A stretch of 64,000 bases of DNA from Labilithrix luteola. GTDB lineage: Bacteria; Myxococcota_A; Polyangia; Polyangiales; Polyangiaceae. Location: contig NZ_CP012333.1 of NCBI RefSeq assembly GCF_001263205.1, positions 7,090,001-7,154,000 of the forward strand, written 5' to 3'. The notes under the pieces are model-generated. The model worked only from the letters and a program-made list of their open reading frames with translations. It was not told the DNA's origin and ran no database searches. Below, one piece after another: positions 54,101-63,224 of this stretch. The position numbers were made by a program, and so were the translations under genes. Position 1 is the stretch's first letter. Every line of letters begins with the position of its first letter.

Positions 54101-54690
54101 ATGGCCGGTAGGACGTCGACGAACCGCACCGCTGGGTTGCTCGTCGCGGCGGCGGCGCTTGCATTGCTCCTGCAGTACCGAATCGCCGATGCACAGCGCT
54201 CTCCCGTGGACAGCGCAAGAGTCGCCGCGGGGGGCCCGCCTGCCGGTGTCGTTGTCGCTTTCGCGGGGAGAAGCCGCCGTCAGGGTGGTTGTTCTGTGAC
54301 GGTTCTGCCCTCAGCCGCGCCGAGCACCCAGCCCTCTTCGCAGCCATCGGCACCGCGCATGGCGCCGGTGACGGCGTCGGCTCATTCAATCTACCGGACT
54401 ACCGAGGCCGCTTCTTGCGTGGCGTCGATCATGGCGCAAGCCGTGATCCCGACGCGTCCAGGCGCACAGCAGCCGCCGGGGGAGGGAATCTTGGCGACTC
54501 GGTCGGGAGCGTCCAGGGCGACCAACTCGGCAGGCACGCCCATGTCGCCGACTTCGGCACGGTGGCGATCCACCCTGGCACCAGTAGCACCAGCGTTGTG
54601 CGAAGCATCGTACCGTCGGTCAATGGCACCGCAGCCAACAGTGAGACCCGGCCGGTCAATGCCGCTGTCAATTGGGTCATCCGAGACTGA
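54101..54690 (+). pseudogene. Exported phage tail-collar domain protein, one frameshift
   Basis: ATG at 54101, then a hydrophobic signal or anchor (TAGLLVAAAALALLLQY). The frame changes at a G4 run near 54268: VVVAFAG continues in another frame as EKPPSGWLFCDGSALSRAEH, then FNLPDYRGRFLRGVDHGASR, the tail-collar fold, ending VNAAVNWVIRD at 54690. One extra G gives about 197 residues. The collar domain is usually in tail fibres, but the N-terminal membrane signal and lack of other phage genes argue for a cell-surface protein. Confidence 0.82.
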
Positions 54691-54794
54691 AGAGTCCCGC
54701 GCGTCAGCGGGGGCTCTGGTAAGCGCACCGCGGGCGTGGCCAAGCTTCTCCGGATAACGACCCCATCGGATCCAAATGGTAGGGGTGTAGCTTC

Positions 54795-55547
54795 GTGCGA
54801 ATCTGGTCTTTCACGCTGGTGCTCGTAGCGTGTCGCGGCGGGCGCTCACTGCCGCCGTCCACGTCGACGTCGGTCCCGTCTGCGTCGTTCCCTCCTCCTC
54901 ACGATGCCCCGCCACCCGAGGCGTGGTTTAGCGGCGAACCGATCCTGCGCGATGCGGTGGGGGAATGCGAGCTCGACGAGATCGACGAGCGTTGGGAGCA
55001 TCGCGGGTCGCGCTGCGTGCATTCCCGATCGGTCCAATGTGCGCGAGGTGATTTGAGTGGCAAGTTGGCTAGCTATTGCTCCGCGCTCGGGTACGGGGCC
55101 GTCGAGACAAAGCGATTCAAAATCGACTATGAACTGTCTTGTTCTGGAAAGGCAGGCGGGATCGTCGTGACCTTTCCGTGGCGCAGGACGACCTTTCGCC
55201 AGACTGTCGATACGGTGTGCAATTCGATTGAGCCCCCTTGGGTCGCCGTGGACGGGGCGAATGTCAGCAAGCTGCTTGGGCAGTCTCCCATCGCAGCTCA
55301 TTGGGCGCGCCGCTGGCATGAGGTTGTCAGCGACACCTGGGAGGTCGAGTGGGCATCAGGGGCCATCGAAGAATCTGCGCTCGACGCCGCTCTGCAAGGC
55401 TGGGGGTATCCGCTCGTGTCGAGCCAGGCGAGCTACCAGCTGTGGTCCGCGCAAAAGGATGGGGAATACTCGTTCACTCTTGCGAAGGGCGGGTATCGCG
55501 ATAATCGGCTTATTGTATCGCGACGGTTACGCAGGCCAGAGCCGTGA
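54795..55547 (+). CDS. Lipoprotein of unknown function
   Basis: 250 residues from a GTG at 54795. Very short signal with lipobox VLVAC, Pro/Ser-rich linker, then a soluble domain with four Cys near its start (GECELDEIDER, SRCVHSRSVQCARG, SYCSALG) and a later amphipathic region. No family recognised. It sits 105 bp after the collar-domain gene on the same strand. Confidence 0.78.
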   Translation: MRIWSFTLVLVACRGGRSLPPSTSTSVPSASFPPPHDAPPPEAWFSGEPILRDAVGECELDEIDERWEHRGSRCVHSRSVQCARGDLSGKLASYCSALGYGAVETKRFKIDYELSCSGKAGGIVVTFPWRRTTFRQTVDTVCNSIEPPWVAVDGANVSKLLGQSPIAAHWARRWHEVVSDTWEVEWASGAIEESALDAALQGWGYPLVSSQASYQLWSAQKDGEYSFTLAKGGYRDNRLIVSRRLRRPEP

Positions 55548-56052
55548 GGGCCCCCGAGCTGTCGCCTTCTGAGGAGGCGCGTGGCTCCGAATGCCTTTTA
55601 CGGTATTACGATGGCTGGAATTGCCGAGATCCCCGCTCTTCCGTCGAGCGGCGCACCTCTGAAGATCGGCAACTACCGATTGCATCCGCACGTCGAGACG
55701 CGGTTCGTGCAGCCAGGCTTCCGGGTGCCTTCAGCATCGCGCTCCGGCGTCCCTCGAAGACGAGCGCGACCTCGCCGGCAAAGTAGTCCATCACGAAAAC
55801 GGCCTGTCGCTAGAGTAGGGGCGAAAACGTGCGCCTCGGTCGGCCAGTCGCCGAGTCCCATCGGACTTCAGCAATGAGGATCAGGCGAGCGGTCTCGCGA
55901 CCGGCTACCCGATGACGCCAGCTTCGCATTTCGGATAGCTCCGCTTCGCTTTTCGGGTTCGGCAACGAGAAGGCACGAGCGCGATCGCGGAGATAGGCGT
56001 GAGCCCCGGCGTTCTTCTTTACAACTCCGGAGCCGATCTCGAGGATCCCGTC
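55548..56052 (+). other. 505-bp gap holding repeat copy 2
   Basis: No supported gene. It contains the 72-bp repeat copy at 55628-55699. A reverse-strand stretch near 55700-55800 (MDYFAGEVALVFEGRRSAML) looks protein-like but is broken, so a decayed gene is possible. The right end must carry the promoter of the gene at 56053. Confidence 0.45.
55628..55699 (+). repeat. 72-bp dispersed repeat, copy 2
   Basis: Runs from GATCCCCGCTCTTCCGTCGA to CGCACGTCGAGAC. Same orientation as copy 1 at 53345-53415, 2.3 kb away, with one extra C and few substitutions. Confidence 0.75.
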
Positions 56053-57468
56053 ATGCATTCCTACGTGCTTCGGCTCGGTGTCGCGTCCGTCTGCGCAGCC
56101 CTCCCCATCATCGTGCTTGCGTGTGGCGACGACCCTGCTGCAGCCACCGCTGTGGATGCAGCGGCGCCGAGCGCCGGTGGTGACGCGCTCGAGGACGGCG
56201 CGAAGGACGCCGGGCCGCAGACGATCTCCGTGACCTTCGCCAACCTGGGGGCCCTCGCCGCGAAGAACAACCTGACCGTGACCGCGTCTGTCGTCTTCTA
56301 TCCGAAGACGAACCCCGATAAGCCGGTCGTCGAGCCCATTGCCTTTGACCAGACGGTCACCAAGCCGATGCCCGACGGGGCGCACGTACTCTTGGCGATG
56401 CTCATGAGCTCAGCGGAGGAGGGCGATGGCGCCTACGTCTTTCAGATCGATGACGTTGCGCCGGGCGAGAGCATCAACATCGGTCCAGCACCGATCGCCG
56501 AACCCTCGACGCGAGCCATCATTCGCTCCTTCGAGCCGTTCGGCGAGAGCGGTGGCAGAACGTACGCCTTCCGATCCTGCATGAGTAACGACGTCGTGCC
56601 CCCAGGAGAGGAGGTGGCCGAGGTCGACAACTCGTGCGTGGAGAGCGGCGGCAAGGCCCGATTCCTCGCGACCGTGTCGTCGGCCGCGTCCGAGCCGCTC
56701 GCGATTGGTGTCACCGTCGCCGACGTCAATCCAACCGCCGACGGAGGCCCACCGCTCGTGAAGATCCCTTCGTGGTCGACGCCCACGCCGACGGCGTGGT
56801 CTTTTACCGGAGAAACGCCAGGAGCACAGAACATCGAAGCGAGGGCCTACGTGACGAACGGCACCACGCCGGGCGTCATGGTCGGAGGGAGTTCGGTCGC
56901 GGGAGCGGGGACCATCCTATCGTTTCTCCGGCCGCCGGCAGGCTTCAACGACGGCGAGGTGCACCTGGTCACGGCGAGCTTTGGCGACGCCATCCACGGC
57001 CCCTACGCGCGCGTCACGCTCGTCGACCGGACCGCACCAACCGCCCCGCTCGCGACCGATCTCGGAACCCTCATCTACTTCAAGACCGCAGCGGTAAGCC
57101 CAACGGCAACCGGAGCAGCAAGCTTCGACTACACGGCGTCCACCGCATTTCCCTCGGGGACCATGGTCTACGCGCAAGCCATCGGGACGCGGGCGGGAGC
57201 TGGCGGACCGTCGACATTCTGGTTCACCATCACGCCGAGAATCGAGCAGGGACACGTCGACGGGCTCGTTCTACCCGACGCCTTGCGTGAGACGATCCTC
57301 GGCTCCGCGATGACGTGGAAATTCTACAGCATGAAGGCAGTCTCGGGCATCGAGCCTCGCGCGCTCCGCGCGCTCGATACGGCGGGCGTGTATTCCTTCA
57401 CCGGTACCATTGGCCTTCCGCCCGGAAATTTTCGGGCGAGCATAAGCACCGTCACGTTGGCCAACTGA
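56053..57468 (+). CDS. Lipoprotein of unknown function
   Basis: 471 residues from the ATG at 56053 (MHSYVLRLGVASVCAALPII), lipobox VLAC, Asp/Ala linker. The first domain has the strand pattern ISVTFANLGALAAKNNLTVT. Two DUF4397-like beta-sandwich modules may be present (ARFLATVSSAASEPLAIGVT; EVHLVTASFGDAIHGPYARV). First of three adjacent lipoprotein genes on the plus strand, with gaps of 162 and 51 bp. Confidence 0.82.
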   Translation: MHSYVLRLGVASVCAALPIIVLACGDDPAAATAVDAAAPSAGGDALEDGAKDAGPQTISVTFANLGALAAKNNLTVTASVVFYPKTNPDKPVVEPIAFDQTVTKPMPDGAHVLLAMLMSSAEEGDGAYVFQIDDVAPGESINIGPAPIAEPSTRAIIRSFEPFGESGGRTYAFRSCMSNDVVPPGEEVAEVDNSCVESGGKARFLATVSSAASEPLAIGVTVADVNPTADGGPPLVKIPSWSTPTPTAWSFTGETPGAQNIEARAYVTNGTTPGVMVGGSSVAGAGTILSFLRPPAGFNDGEVHLVTASFGDAIHGPYARVTLVDRTAPTAPLATDLGTLIYFKTAAVSPTATGAASFDYTASTAFPSGTMVYAQAIGTRAGAGGPSTFWFTITPRIEQGHVDGLVLPDALRETILGSAMTWKFYSMKAVSGIEPRALRALDTAGVYSFTGTIGLPPGNFRASISTVTLAN

Positions 57469-57630
57469 ACGCTATCGCACGTCAATCTCGCCGACGACGG
57501 TGAGAGTGTCGTCCGAATAGCGAAGTTCATAGTACGAAATACGAAGATTGTACGGGAGCGGCGCGCGGCTTCACGACGGCGCCCTGATCGATTCTGCACC
57601 GCGAGCGAGGCTCGTACGACGAGAGGCGAG

Positions 57631-58596
57631 ATGAATCAGAGGAAGGTCATTTGGGGCGCAGCCCTGCTCGGTGTTGGGGTTCTCGGCGACCTGGGAATCC
57701 TCGCCTGCAGCAGCAGCTCTGCCGCCGGGCCTGAGACCCCGGATGCCGCGGAGGCCGCGCCGACCCCCGAACCCGAGGCTGCGGTCGGCCCCGCGCCGTA
57801 CATCCAGGTGCTGAACAACCTTGTTTCCTTTCCGCCGGCGGACAACGCGCGACTCTGCCTGACCGCTGGAGCGACCCTTCTTACCGAAGCCTCGATCGCC
57901 GTCGAAAAGTACGCGCCGACACCTCTCGCGTTGACTCCGGAGTTCGGGGCGAAGCTCGTGACGGAGGCGATCACCGTACACATGCTGCCGTTCAACGTCG
58001 TGAAGCCCTGCGCCGAGGCGATCGCGTCGACGGACTACGGCGTCGTCAAGCTGCCGGAGTATCCGGCTGGGACGTTCGCGGGGGACCATTCGTATCTCCT
58101 CATTCTTCAAGGATGCGTCCAAGCGGATGGTGTCACCTGCAGCCAGCAGGAAGACGGTGGCGTCACTGCAGGTGCGTCGACCCTGCGCGGTACCGTCACT
58201 GAGCTCGACATCGCGCCCGTGGACCCGACCGCGATCGGTTTTCAGTTCATCAACGGAAGCCTCACTCTCGCTCCCGACGAGACGGTGATCCCCGTGCAAG
58301 CGATGGCCCTCGGCGGATGGAACGACGGCCCTAAAGCGATCGGTACGCCGATCGCGTTTGCATCGCAGCCACTCATCACGCCGGCGAAGACTGCTCAGAT
58401 CCCGGCCGTCGGCTTTCTTCCTCCTTCGACCGGAGGGGTTCGGCTGCATCAGACCGACAGCGCGGGAAGCAAGATCGCGGAGGTCATCGCGAGCCAGCTG
58501 TCGTCCGTCACGTTCACCGCGGGGAAGAACTACGTCGTCGTGAACGCCGGCAAACAGTTCGCTTACAAGATCGTCGTGTTCCCAGCGACGAAGTGA
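57631..58596 (+). CDS. Lipoprotein (DUF4397-like), paralogue of the next gene
   Basis: 321 residues. Lipobox ILAC, Ala/Pro/Glu linker, then a beta-rich domain. It shares with the following protein the block PAGTFAGDHSYLLILQGC and the later AIGFQFINGSLTL strand pair, at the same spacing. Such beta-sandwich lipoproteins are usually cell-surface. AGAGGCGAG lies just before the ATG. Confidence 0.82.
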   Translation: MNQRKVIWGAALLGVGVLGDLGILACSSSSAAGPETPDAAEAAPTPEPEAAVGPAPYIQVLNNLVSFPPADNARLCLTAGATLLTEASIAVEKYAPTPLALTPEFGAKLVTEAITVHMLPFNVVKPCAEAIASTDYGVVKLPEYPAGTFAGDHSYLLILQGCVQADGVTCSQQEDGGVTAGASTLRGTVTELDIAPVDPTAIGFQFINGSLTLAPDETVIPVQAMALGGWNDGPKAIGTPIAFASQPLITPAKTAQIPAVGFLPPSTGGVRLHQTDSAGSKIAEVIASQLSSVTFTAGKNYVVVNAGKQFAYKIVVFPATK

Positions 58597-58647
58597 CACG
58601 GATTGTGGGCGCGCAGATACACCCTCGCCGACTTGGAGGACACATCG

Positions 58648-59736
58648 ATGATGACGAAGATATCGGTTCGGATCGGGCTCATCATGACGATGGCCGTCGC
58701 CGTGGGCGCGCAGCTCGCCGCGGCGTGCGGTGGCGACGATGTCCCGGCCGCTGCACCCACCGAAGCGGACGCCGCCGGGGCGTCGGATACGGGTGCTCCG
58801 CAAAACGAGGTCGAGGCCGGATCGGACGCCGGTACGGTACCCGGACCGTTCGTTTCGTTCGTCCACGACTCGGAGGACTATCCCGAGTTCACCCCGTGTT
58901 TCGTCGGCGCCGACAACACGCCGCTCAATCCTACGGAAGCGACGTTCAAACCGTTCCGCGGCAGCCCGATCGTGACGGCGGTCGCCGGCCGCTGGGCAAG
59001 CGACGAAGTGCGTTTGGTCGCTCTCCCCAAAGACTCAGCGCACAAGTGTGACGCGACGGCTGTCGCCGCCATCGGCATCGACGGCGTCAAGACGCTCAAG
59101 ACGTTCCCCGCGGGGACGTTCACGCGCGACAAGTCCTACGTCGTCATGCTCCTCGGTTGCGAGATCGCGGACTTCAACTTGCACCCGTGGTGTTACGCGG
59201 ACTGGGACGGCAAGAAAGGCGGCGGAACCGGCACGCCGACGAGACGGCTCGAGGTCGTCGAGGTGGACAGCGTGCCGGTCGGCGCGGGAGGCATCGGCAT
59301 CCAGTTCATTCAGGCCAGCCCGAGCATCCAGTGGAACCTCAGTACCATCGGGGATAACGCCCCAGGTCCCGCCGTTCACCTCCGGGCCTTGATTGTTGGT
59401 GGCGACCCGGCGTTGAACAAGCGCACGCCGGACACGGGCTACGCCGGCTTCGGAGCCGCTCCGCCCGCGGTACCTGCCAAGGCCGTCAAGAGTGCGCCCA
59501 AGTTTCTCGACAAGCAGGACGACTCGTTCTTCGGGCTCTACTACGAGGCCGATGGTGGCGTGGAGCAGTATGCCTTGTGGAACGGGATGAACCTGGTCGG
59601 CGTCGAGCTGAACTCGACGACCAAGGCCGTCACGTACACGTACTTCCAGGACGGGAACAACTACGTGTTCATCTTCCTCTCGCCGACCAGTCTCGCCAAG
59701 GACGGGTACCTCATCGGGCTACCAACCCGTTGGTGA
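58648..59736 (+). CDS. Lipoprotein (DUF4397-like), paralogue of the preceding gene
   Basis: 362 residues from the ATG at 58648, lipobox LAAAC, Ala/Glu/Asp linker. The block FPAGTFTRDKSYVVMLLGCE and GIGIQFIQASPSIQ parallel the upstream protein. It is about 40 residues longer, with an insert around CYADWDGKKGGGTG. Only 51 bp separate it from the upstream stop, so the pair is probably one transcript. It converges with the AraC regulator, 10 bp apart. Confidence 0.82.
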   Translation: MMTKISVRIGLIMTMAVAVGAQLAAACGGDDVPAAAPTEADAAGASDTGAPQNEVEAGSDAGTVPGPFVSFVHDSEDYPEFTPCFVGADNTPLNPTEATFKPFRGSPIVTAVAGRWASDEVRLVALPKDSAHKCDATAVAAIGIDGVKTLKTFPAGTFTRDKSYVVMLLGCEIADFNLHPWCYADWDGKKGGGTGTPTRRLEVVEVDSVPVGAGGIGIQFIQASPSIQWNLSTIGDNAPGPAVHLRALIVGGDPALNKRTPDTGYAGFGAAPPAVPAKAVKSAPKFLDKQDDSFFGLYYEADGGVEQYALWNGMNLVGVELNSTTKAVTYTYFQDGNNYVFIFLSPTSLAKDGYLIGLPTRW

Positions 59737-59746
59737 GAGTCAGCGC

Positions 59747-60724
59747 TCACAGGATCGGACGGGACCGGACGAGCGTGTCGCGCGGGCTTTCGCCGAATCG
59801 CGCGCGGTACGCGACGTTGAAGCGACCGAGATGCTGAAAGCCGCACTCGGTCGCGATCTTCGCGATCGTCTCGTGACCATGCAATGAAAGGAGCCGTGTG
59901 CGCGCGAGGTCGAGCCGGCAGTTTCGCAAGAACCCCATCGGCGTAGCCTCACGATGAGCGCGAAAACCTGCCTGGAGCGCGCGCGCGCTGACGCCGGCGA
60001 CGGTCACGAGAATCTCGAGCGTGATGGGCTCGGCGAGATGGGCACGAATGTACTCTTCGACGCGCCTCACCTGCAGAGGCTCGGCGGAGCGGACCGGACG
60101 CTCGAGAAGAGAACGGTGATCATGCTCGCCCTCGAGCAGGAGCGAATAGACGAACGCTTCGGCCATGCGATCGGCGACGATCGGCGAAGCAAGGACGCGC
60201 GGATGGCGGTCTGCCTCCTCGATGATGAGCTCGAGGGTGCGCAGGTAGCTCGGCTTCGTCGCCTTTGCGAGGTCGACTCCCGCGGAGAAGATCGCCTGCC
60301 CGCGCGGCTGTAGACCCGTGAGCACGTGAAGCGCCGACGCTACGGTCGCGGCCGAAATCCCGACCTGAATTCCGCCATACCCTGCGCCAAGCTCGACCTC
60401 CAGCGTCGACGACGGTGAGAGCATCATTCCCCGACGATTCGGTGAAAGCGCCGTTGGGGTGCCGTTCGCAGTGATGATGGCACCGCCACGCACCGGCACC
60501 ATCAGCGAGTAGAGGGGACCGATATCGGGAGCGGATGCGCGAACGCCCCCTCGGTACGCCGTGGCCATGATCCCGAGACTCCCGACGGCGATCCTGTTTG
60601 CTTGCCACTCGAACGTCTCGCGCCGGGTGATTGGCGAAGCGCGAACGGGCGCATTCAGACGCGACTCGAGCTCTTCCGCCTCGTCGACCGAGGTCGTGTG
60701 GATCAGCGGATAGGCGTGGAGCAT
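59747..60724 (-). CDS. AraC family transcriptional regulator
   Basis: 325 residues from the ATG at 60724. The N-terminal two thirds match the AraC-binding-like domain (SLMVPVRGGAIITANGTPTA, GRGMMLSPSSTLEVE-like segment). The C-terminal about 100 residues hold two HTH motifs: ITLEILVTVAGVSARALQAG, then FQHLGRFNVAYRARFGESPR. A TTG at 60835 would add 37 poorly conserved residues. No obvious target gene is adjacent; the inducer is unknown. Confidence 0.91.
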   Translation of the reverse strand: MLHAYPLIHTTSVDEAEELESRLNAPVRASPITRRETFEWQANRIAVGSLGIMATAYRGGVRASAPDIGPLYSLMVPVRGGAIITANGTPTALSPNRRGMMLSPSSTLEVELGAGYGGIQVGISAATVASALHVLTGLQPRGQAIFSAGVDLAKATKPSYLRTLELIIEEADRHPRVLASPIVADRMAEAFVYSLLLEGEHDHRSLLERPVRSAEPLQVRRVEEYIRAHLAEPITLEILVTVAGVSARALQAGFRAHREATPMGFLRNCRLDLARTRLLSLHGHETIAKIATECGFQHLGRFNVAYRARFGESPRDTLVRSRPIL

Positions 60725-60970
60725 GGTCGGCCGCGTCCGGGGGCGAGGTTCAGGGCCCTCTGCCGATGGAGACGCTTCGAGATGGGCCGCGGTGCGCAAC
60801 GCACCAATAGTGCTTTCGTAGCCAACGATCTTCAATCCAAATCGATGGCATCCGCTATTGCCTGAGCTCCGCGACCGTGCGGCGAGCTCGCCAGGCGGGC
60901 ATCGCGACGCGCGCCCGGGGAGCGAGGCGCTCGAGCCCGCGCGAGCTGAGGTGCCAAACGGACGGGGCGC

Positions 60971-61940
60971 TCACAAATCGGCAGGATTCCCGACTGGCCC
61001 GCTCTGCGGAACGCAAATCACGCTCTCTGCCCCGCGATCAATCGTGTTCCACGAGAACGTCCTGCACCCTTCGCTCATCGTTCGTGACGCGTCGATCGGA
61101 TTCGTAAAGTACGACTGCCCGTCGTTGCTGTAGGCGCAGCCATCGCTGTCCGCGATCCAGATCGTCTTGTCCGATCCGCCGCCGTAGCCCGACCGCGGGC
61201 GCAATGAGCAGCGCTTCCTTACGTGTGGGAAGACGATCGACCCAGCCGTCGTCATTCGCGCACGACGTGAGGGCGTCTCGGTAGCCCTCGGGCCTTCCCG
61301 TTTTGACGACGGAGAAGCGCATTTTCAGAATTCGGCTCGTGGTCACATATTCATTGATGGCCGCGACCGCATCTTTGTATTCCTGCATGTCACGCGGCGC
61401 CGCGGTGCAGTGCGAGCAATCGCCATTCTTCGCATTGTCCGCGCAATCGCTTGACCGACTTCGTCGAGTCGCTTCAGCTTGTCGGGAAGCGTGTTGTCGA
61501 TTCCGAAAAGCGGATCCGATGAACTGAGATTGAACCCCTGCACGAGCATGTGCACCGATGTCTTCACGTCGCTCAGCTTGGACGCGTTCGAGAGGTGGGT
61601 TTTGACCGACGCATCGAGGTTCACGGCGCCGCCTGCGAGCGGAGCATTCCCCGAGATCCCCGCCTGAAGTTGCTGCGCGCGGTCCTCGCTCGACGTCTCG
61701 TAGGTAATGAGCGCCACGACGCGCGCTTTGAAGGTGACGCTCGTGACGAATCGATCGCCGCAGCGAACGAGAAACTCCTCCGCATGGTCGTTCAAGCGCG
61801 CCAACGCGTCGGGTGTCAGAACGACCGGCGCATTCTGTGACACGACGTACGACTGCGTCGCCTGAATGAGATAGTTGACGTTGCTCTTCGCTTCATCGTC
61901 GTTCTCCGTCCTTCTCGGTGTCGTACCCGTTGTTCTTCAT
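60971..61940 (-). pseudogene. Unrecognised protein, reading frame broken two or three times
   Basis: Good coding pattern runs across frames on the reverse strand: MKNNGYDTEKDGE from 61940, then DEAKSNVNYLIQATQSYVVS, RFVTSVTFKARVVALITYET and LAGGAVNLDASVKTHLSNAS. After about 61440 it continues with NAKNGDCSHCTAAPRDMQEY, and after about 61195 with RSGYGGGSDKTIWIADSDGC to a stop at 60971. Joined, it is about 310 residues. The central part, alternating beta strands and a Gly/Ala-rich hairpin, reminds me weakly of pore-forming proteins, but I cannot assign a family. Confidence 0.6.
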
Positions 61941-61985
61941 TCTTCGATGCGAAAGATCCCCTGCCAGGGGCGCGCCGAACGGTCA

Positions 61986-62858
61986 GTGAACGCTGTGGGC
62001 TGCGTCCACGATGAGGTTCGCGACAGCGTCGTCGCGATTGCCGATTGTGGCTCGTTCGCCGCCGCCGGCGCGCGTCTGGGGCTGACGCCGTCCGCGGTCA
62101 GCAAGACGGTGACCCGGGTCGAGGCGCGTCTCGGGATTCGGCTGCTCCAGCGGACGACGCGCCGTGTGGCGCTCACGGACGCTGGCGAGGCGTACGTCGT
62201 GCGCGGCCGCCAGCTGCTCGCGGACTTCGAAGGGCTCGAGCGCGAGACGTCGTCGCGCGACGAGACCATTCGCGGGACGCTCCGGGTATCCGCGCCGGCG
62301 GTCTACGGTTCGGTGAAGGTAGCTCCCTTGCTAACCGTCCTCGCAAGCAAGCATCCGGCGCTCGATGTGCACCTCACGTGCGACGATCGGCTCGTAGACA
62401 TGGTCGTCGAGCGCATCGACGTGGGGGTCCGCATTCTCTCGACCTTGCCAGCCGAGTTCGTCGCTCGCGAGCTCACCGAGGATCGTCGCGGTCTCTACGC
62501 GAGCCCTGCATACTTGCGACGCGCCGGCACGCCGAGGACTCTCGATGATCTCGCTTCCCACGCGCTCGTCGTGTACAGCGGCGGGCCGACGACGGTGCGG
62601 CGCGGCAGGGTCGTGTTTGCGACCGACAACATCCTCGCAGCGCGCGAGGCGGCGCGGGGAGGGCTCGGCATCGCCGAACTCCCCGAGTATCTCGCGCGCG
62701 ACGACGCGGCCGCCGTAGCGCTGCGCGAGGTTCTTCCCGGCGTGGTGCCGCCGACGAGGAAGATCTACGCACTCTATTTGCCATCGCGTTACTTGCCGCC
62801 GCAGGTGCGCGCGTTCGTCGATCTTCTCGTACGTGACGCCAAGTCACGTGCACCTTGA
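61986..62858 (+). CDS. LysR family transcriptional regulator
   Basis: About 290 residues from a GTG at 61986 (an alternative GTG is at 61995), matching the family's DEVRDSVVAIADCGSFAAAG opening. The HTH follows (LTPSAVSKTVTRVEARLGIR, then LLQRTTRRVALTDAGE), with the C-terminal substrate-binding domain from GTLRVSAPAVYGSVKVAPLL. It resembles the group that controls oxidoreductase genes. The gene at 62928 follows on the same strand. Confidence 0.9.
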   Translation: MNAVGCVHDEVRDSVVAIADCGSFAAAGARLGLTPSAVSKTVTRVEARLGIRLLQRTTRRVALTDAGEAYVVRGRQLLADFEGLERETSSRDETIRGTLRVSAPAVYGSVKVAPLLTVLASKHPALDVHLTCDDRLVDMVVERIDVGVRILSTLPAEFVARELTEDRRGLYASPAYLRRAGTPRTLDDLASHALVVYSGGPTTVRRGRVVFATDNILAAREAARGGLGIAELPEYLARDDAAAVALREVLPGVVPPTRKIYALYLPSRYLPPQVRAFVDLLVRDAKSRAP

Positions 62859-62927
62859 TGCGTCCATGCAGTCGCCGTGGCGAGGGCACCGAGGTGTCGG
62901 TTGGAGAGCGTGGTAGAGAACGTCGCC

Positions 62928-63224
62928 ATGAACGCCTGGTTCCTGCTCCTCTACGACTATGTTCCCGACTACCTCGAGCGGCGCGTCCCGCTGCGGGAGG
63001 AACACCTCCGACTCATCCGCGAAGCGCATGCCCGCGGTGAGCTCGTGATGGCAGGCGCCCACGACGATCCGATCGACGGCGCGTTCGACGGCGGAGCGAT
63101 CGTGTTCAAGACGAGCGATCGCGCCGTGGTAGAGCGCTACGCGGAGGCCGATCCGTACGTGAAGCACGGCCTCGTTACGCGCCTACGGATTCGGCGCTGG
63201 AACGTGGTGACCGGCGGCGAGTAG
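62928..63224 (+). CDS. YciI-like protein
   Basis: 98 residues, ferredoxin-like fold. The start NAWFLLLYDYVPDYLERRVP, then REEHLRLIREAHARGELVMA, is the YCII pattern, with the conserved His and the closing DPYVKHGLVTRLRIRRWNVV. Members range from dienelactone-type enzymes to unknowns. GGAGAG lies upstream of the ATG. The LysR gene ends 69 bp before it. Confidence 0.9.
   Translation: MNAWFLLLYDYVPDYLERRVPLREEHLRLIREAHARGELVMAGAHDDPIDGAFDGGAIVFKTSDRAVVERYAEADPYVKHGLVTRLRIRRWNVVTGGE

Noticed and set aside
54101..54690. Prophage remnant
   Set aside because: Only a tail-collar domain is present and it follows a membrane signal; no capsid, terminase, integrase or other tail gene is nearby.
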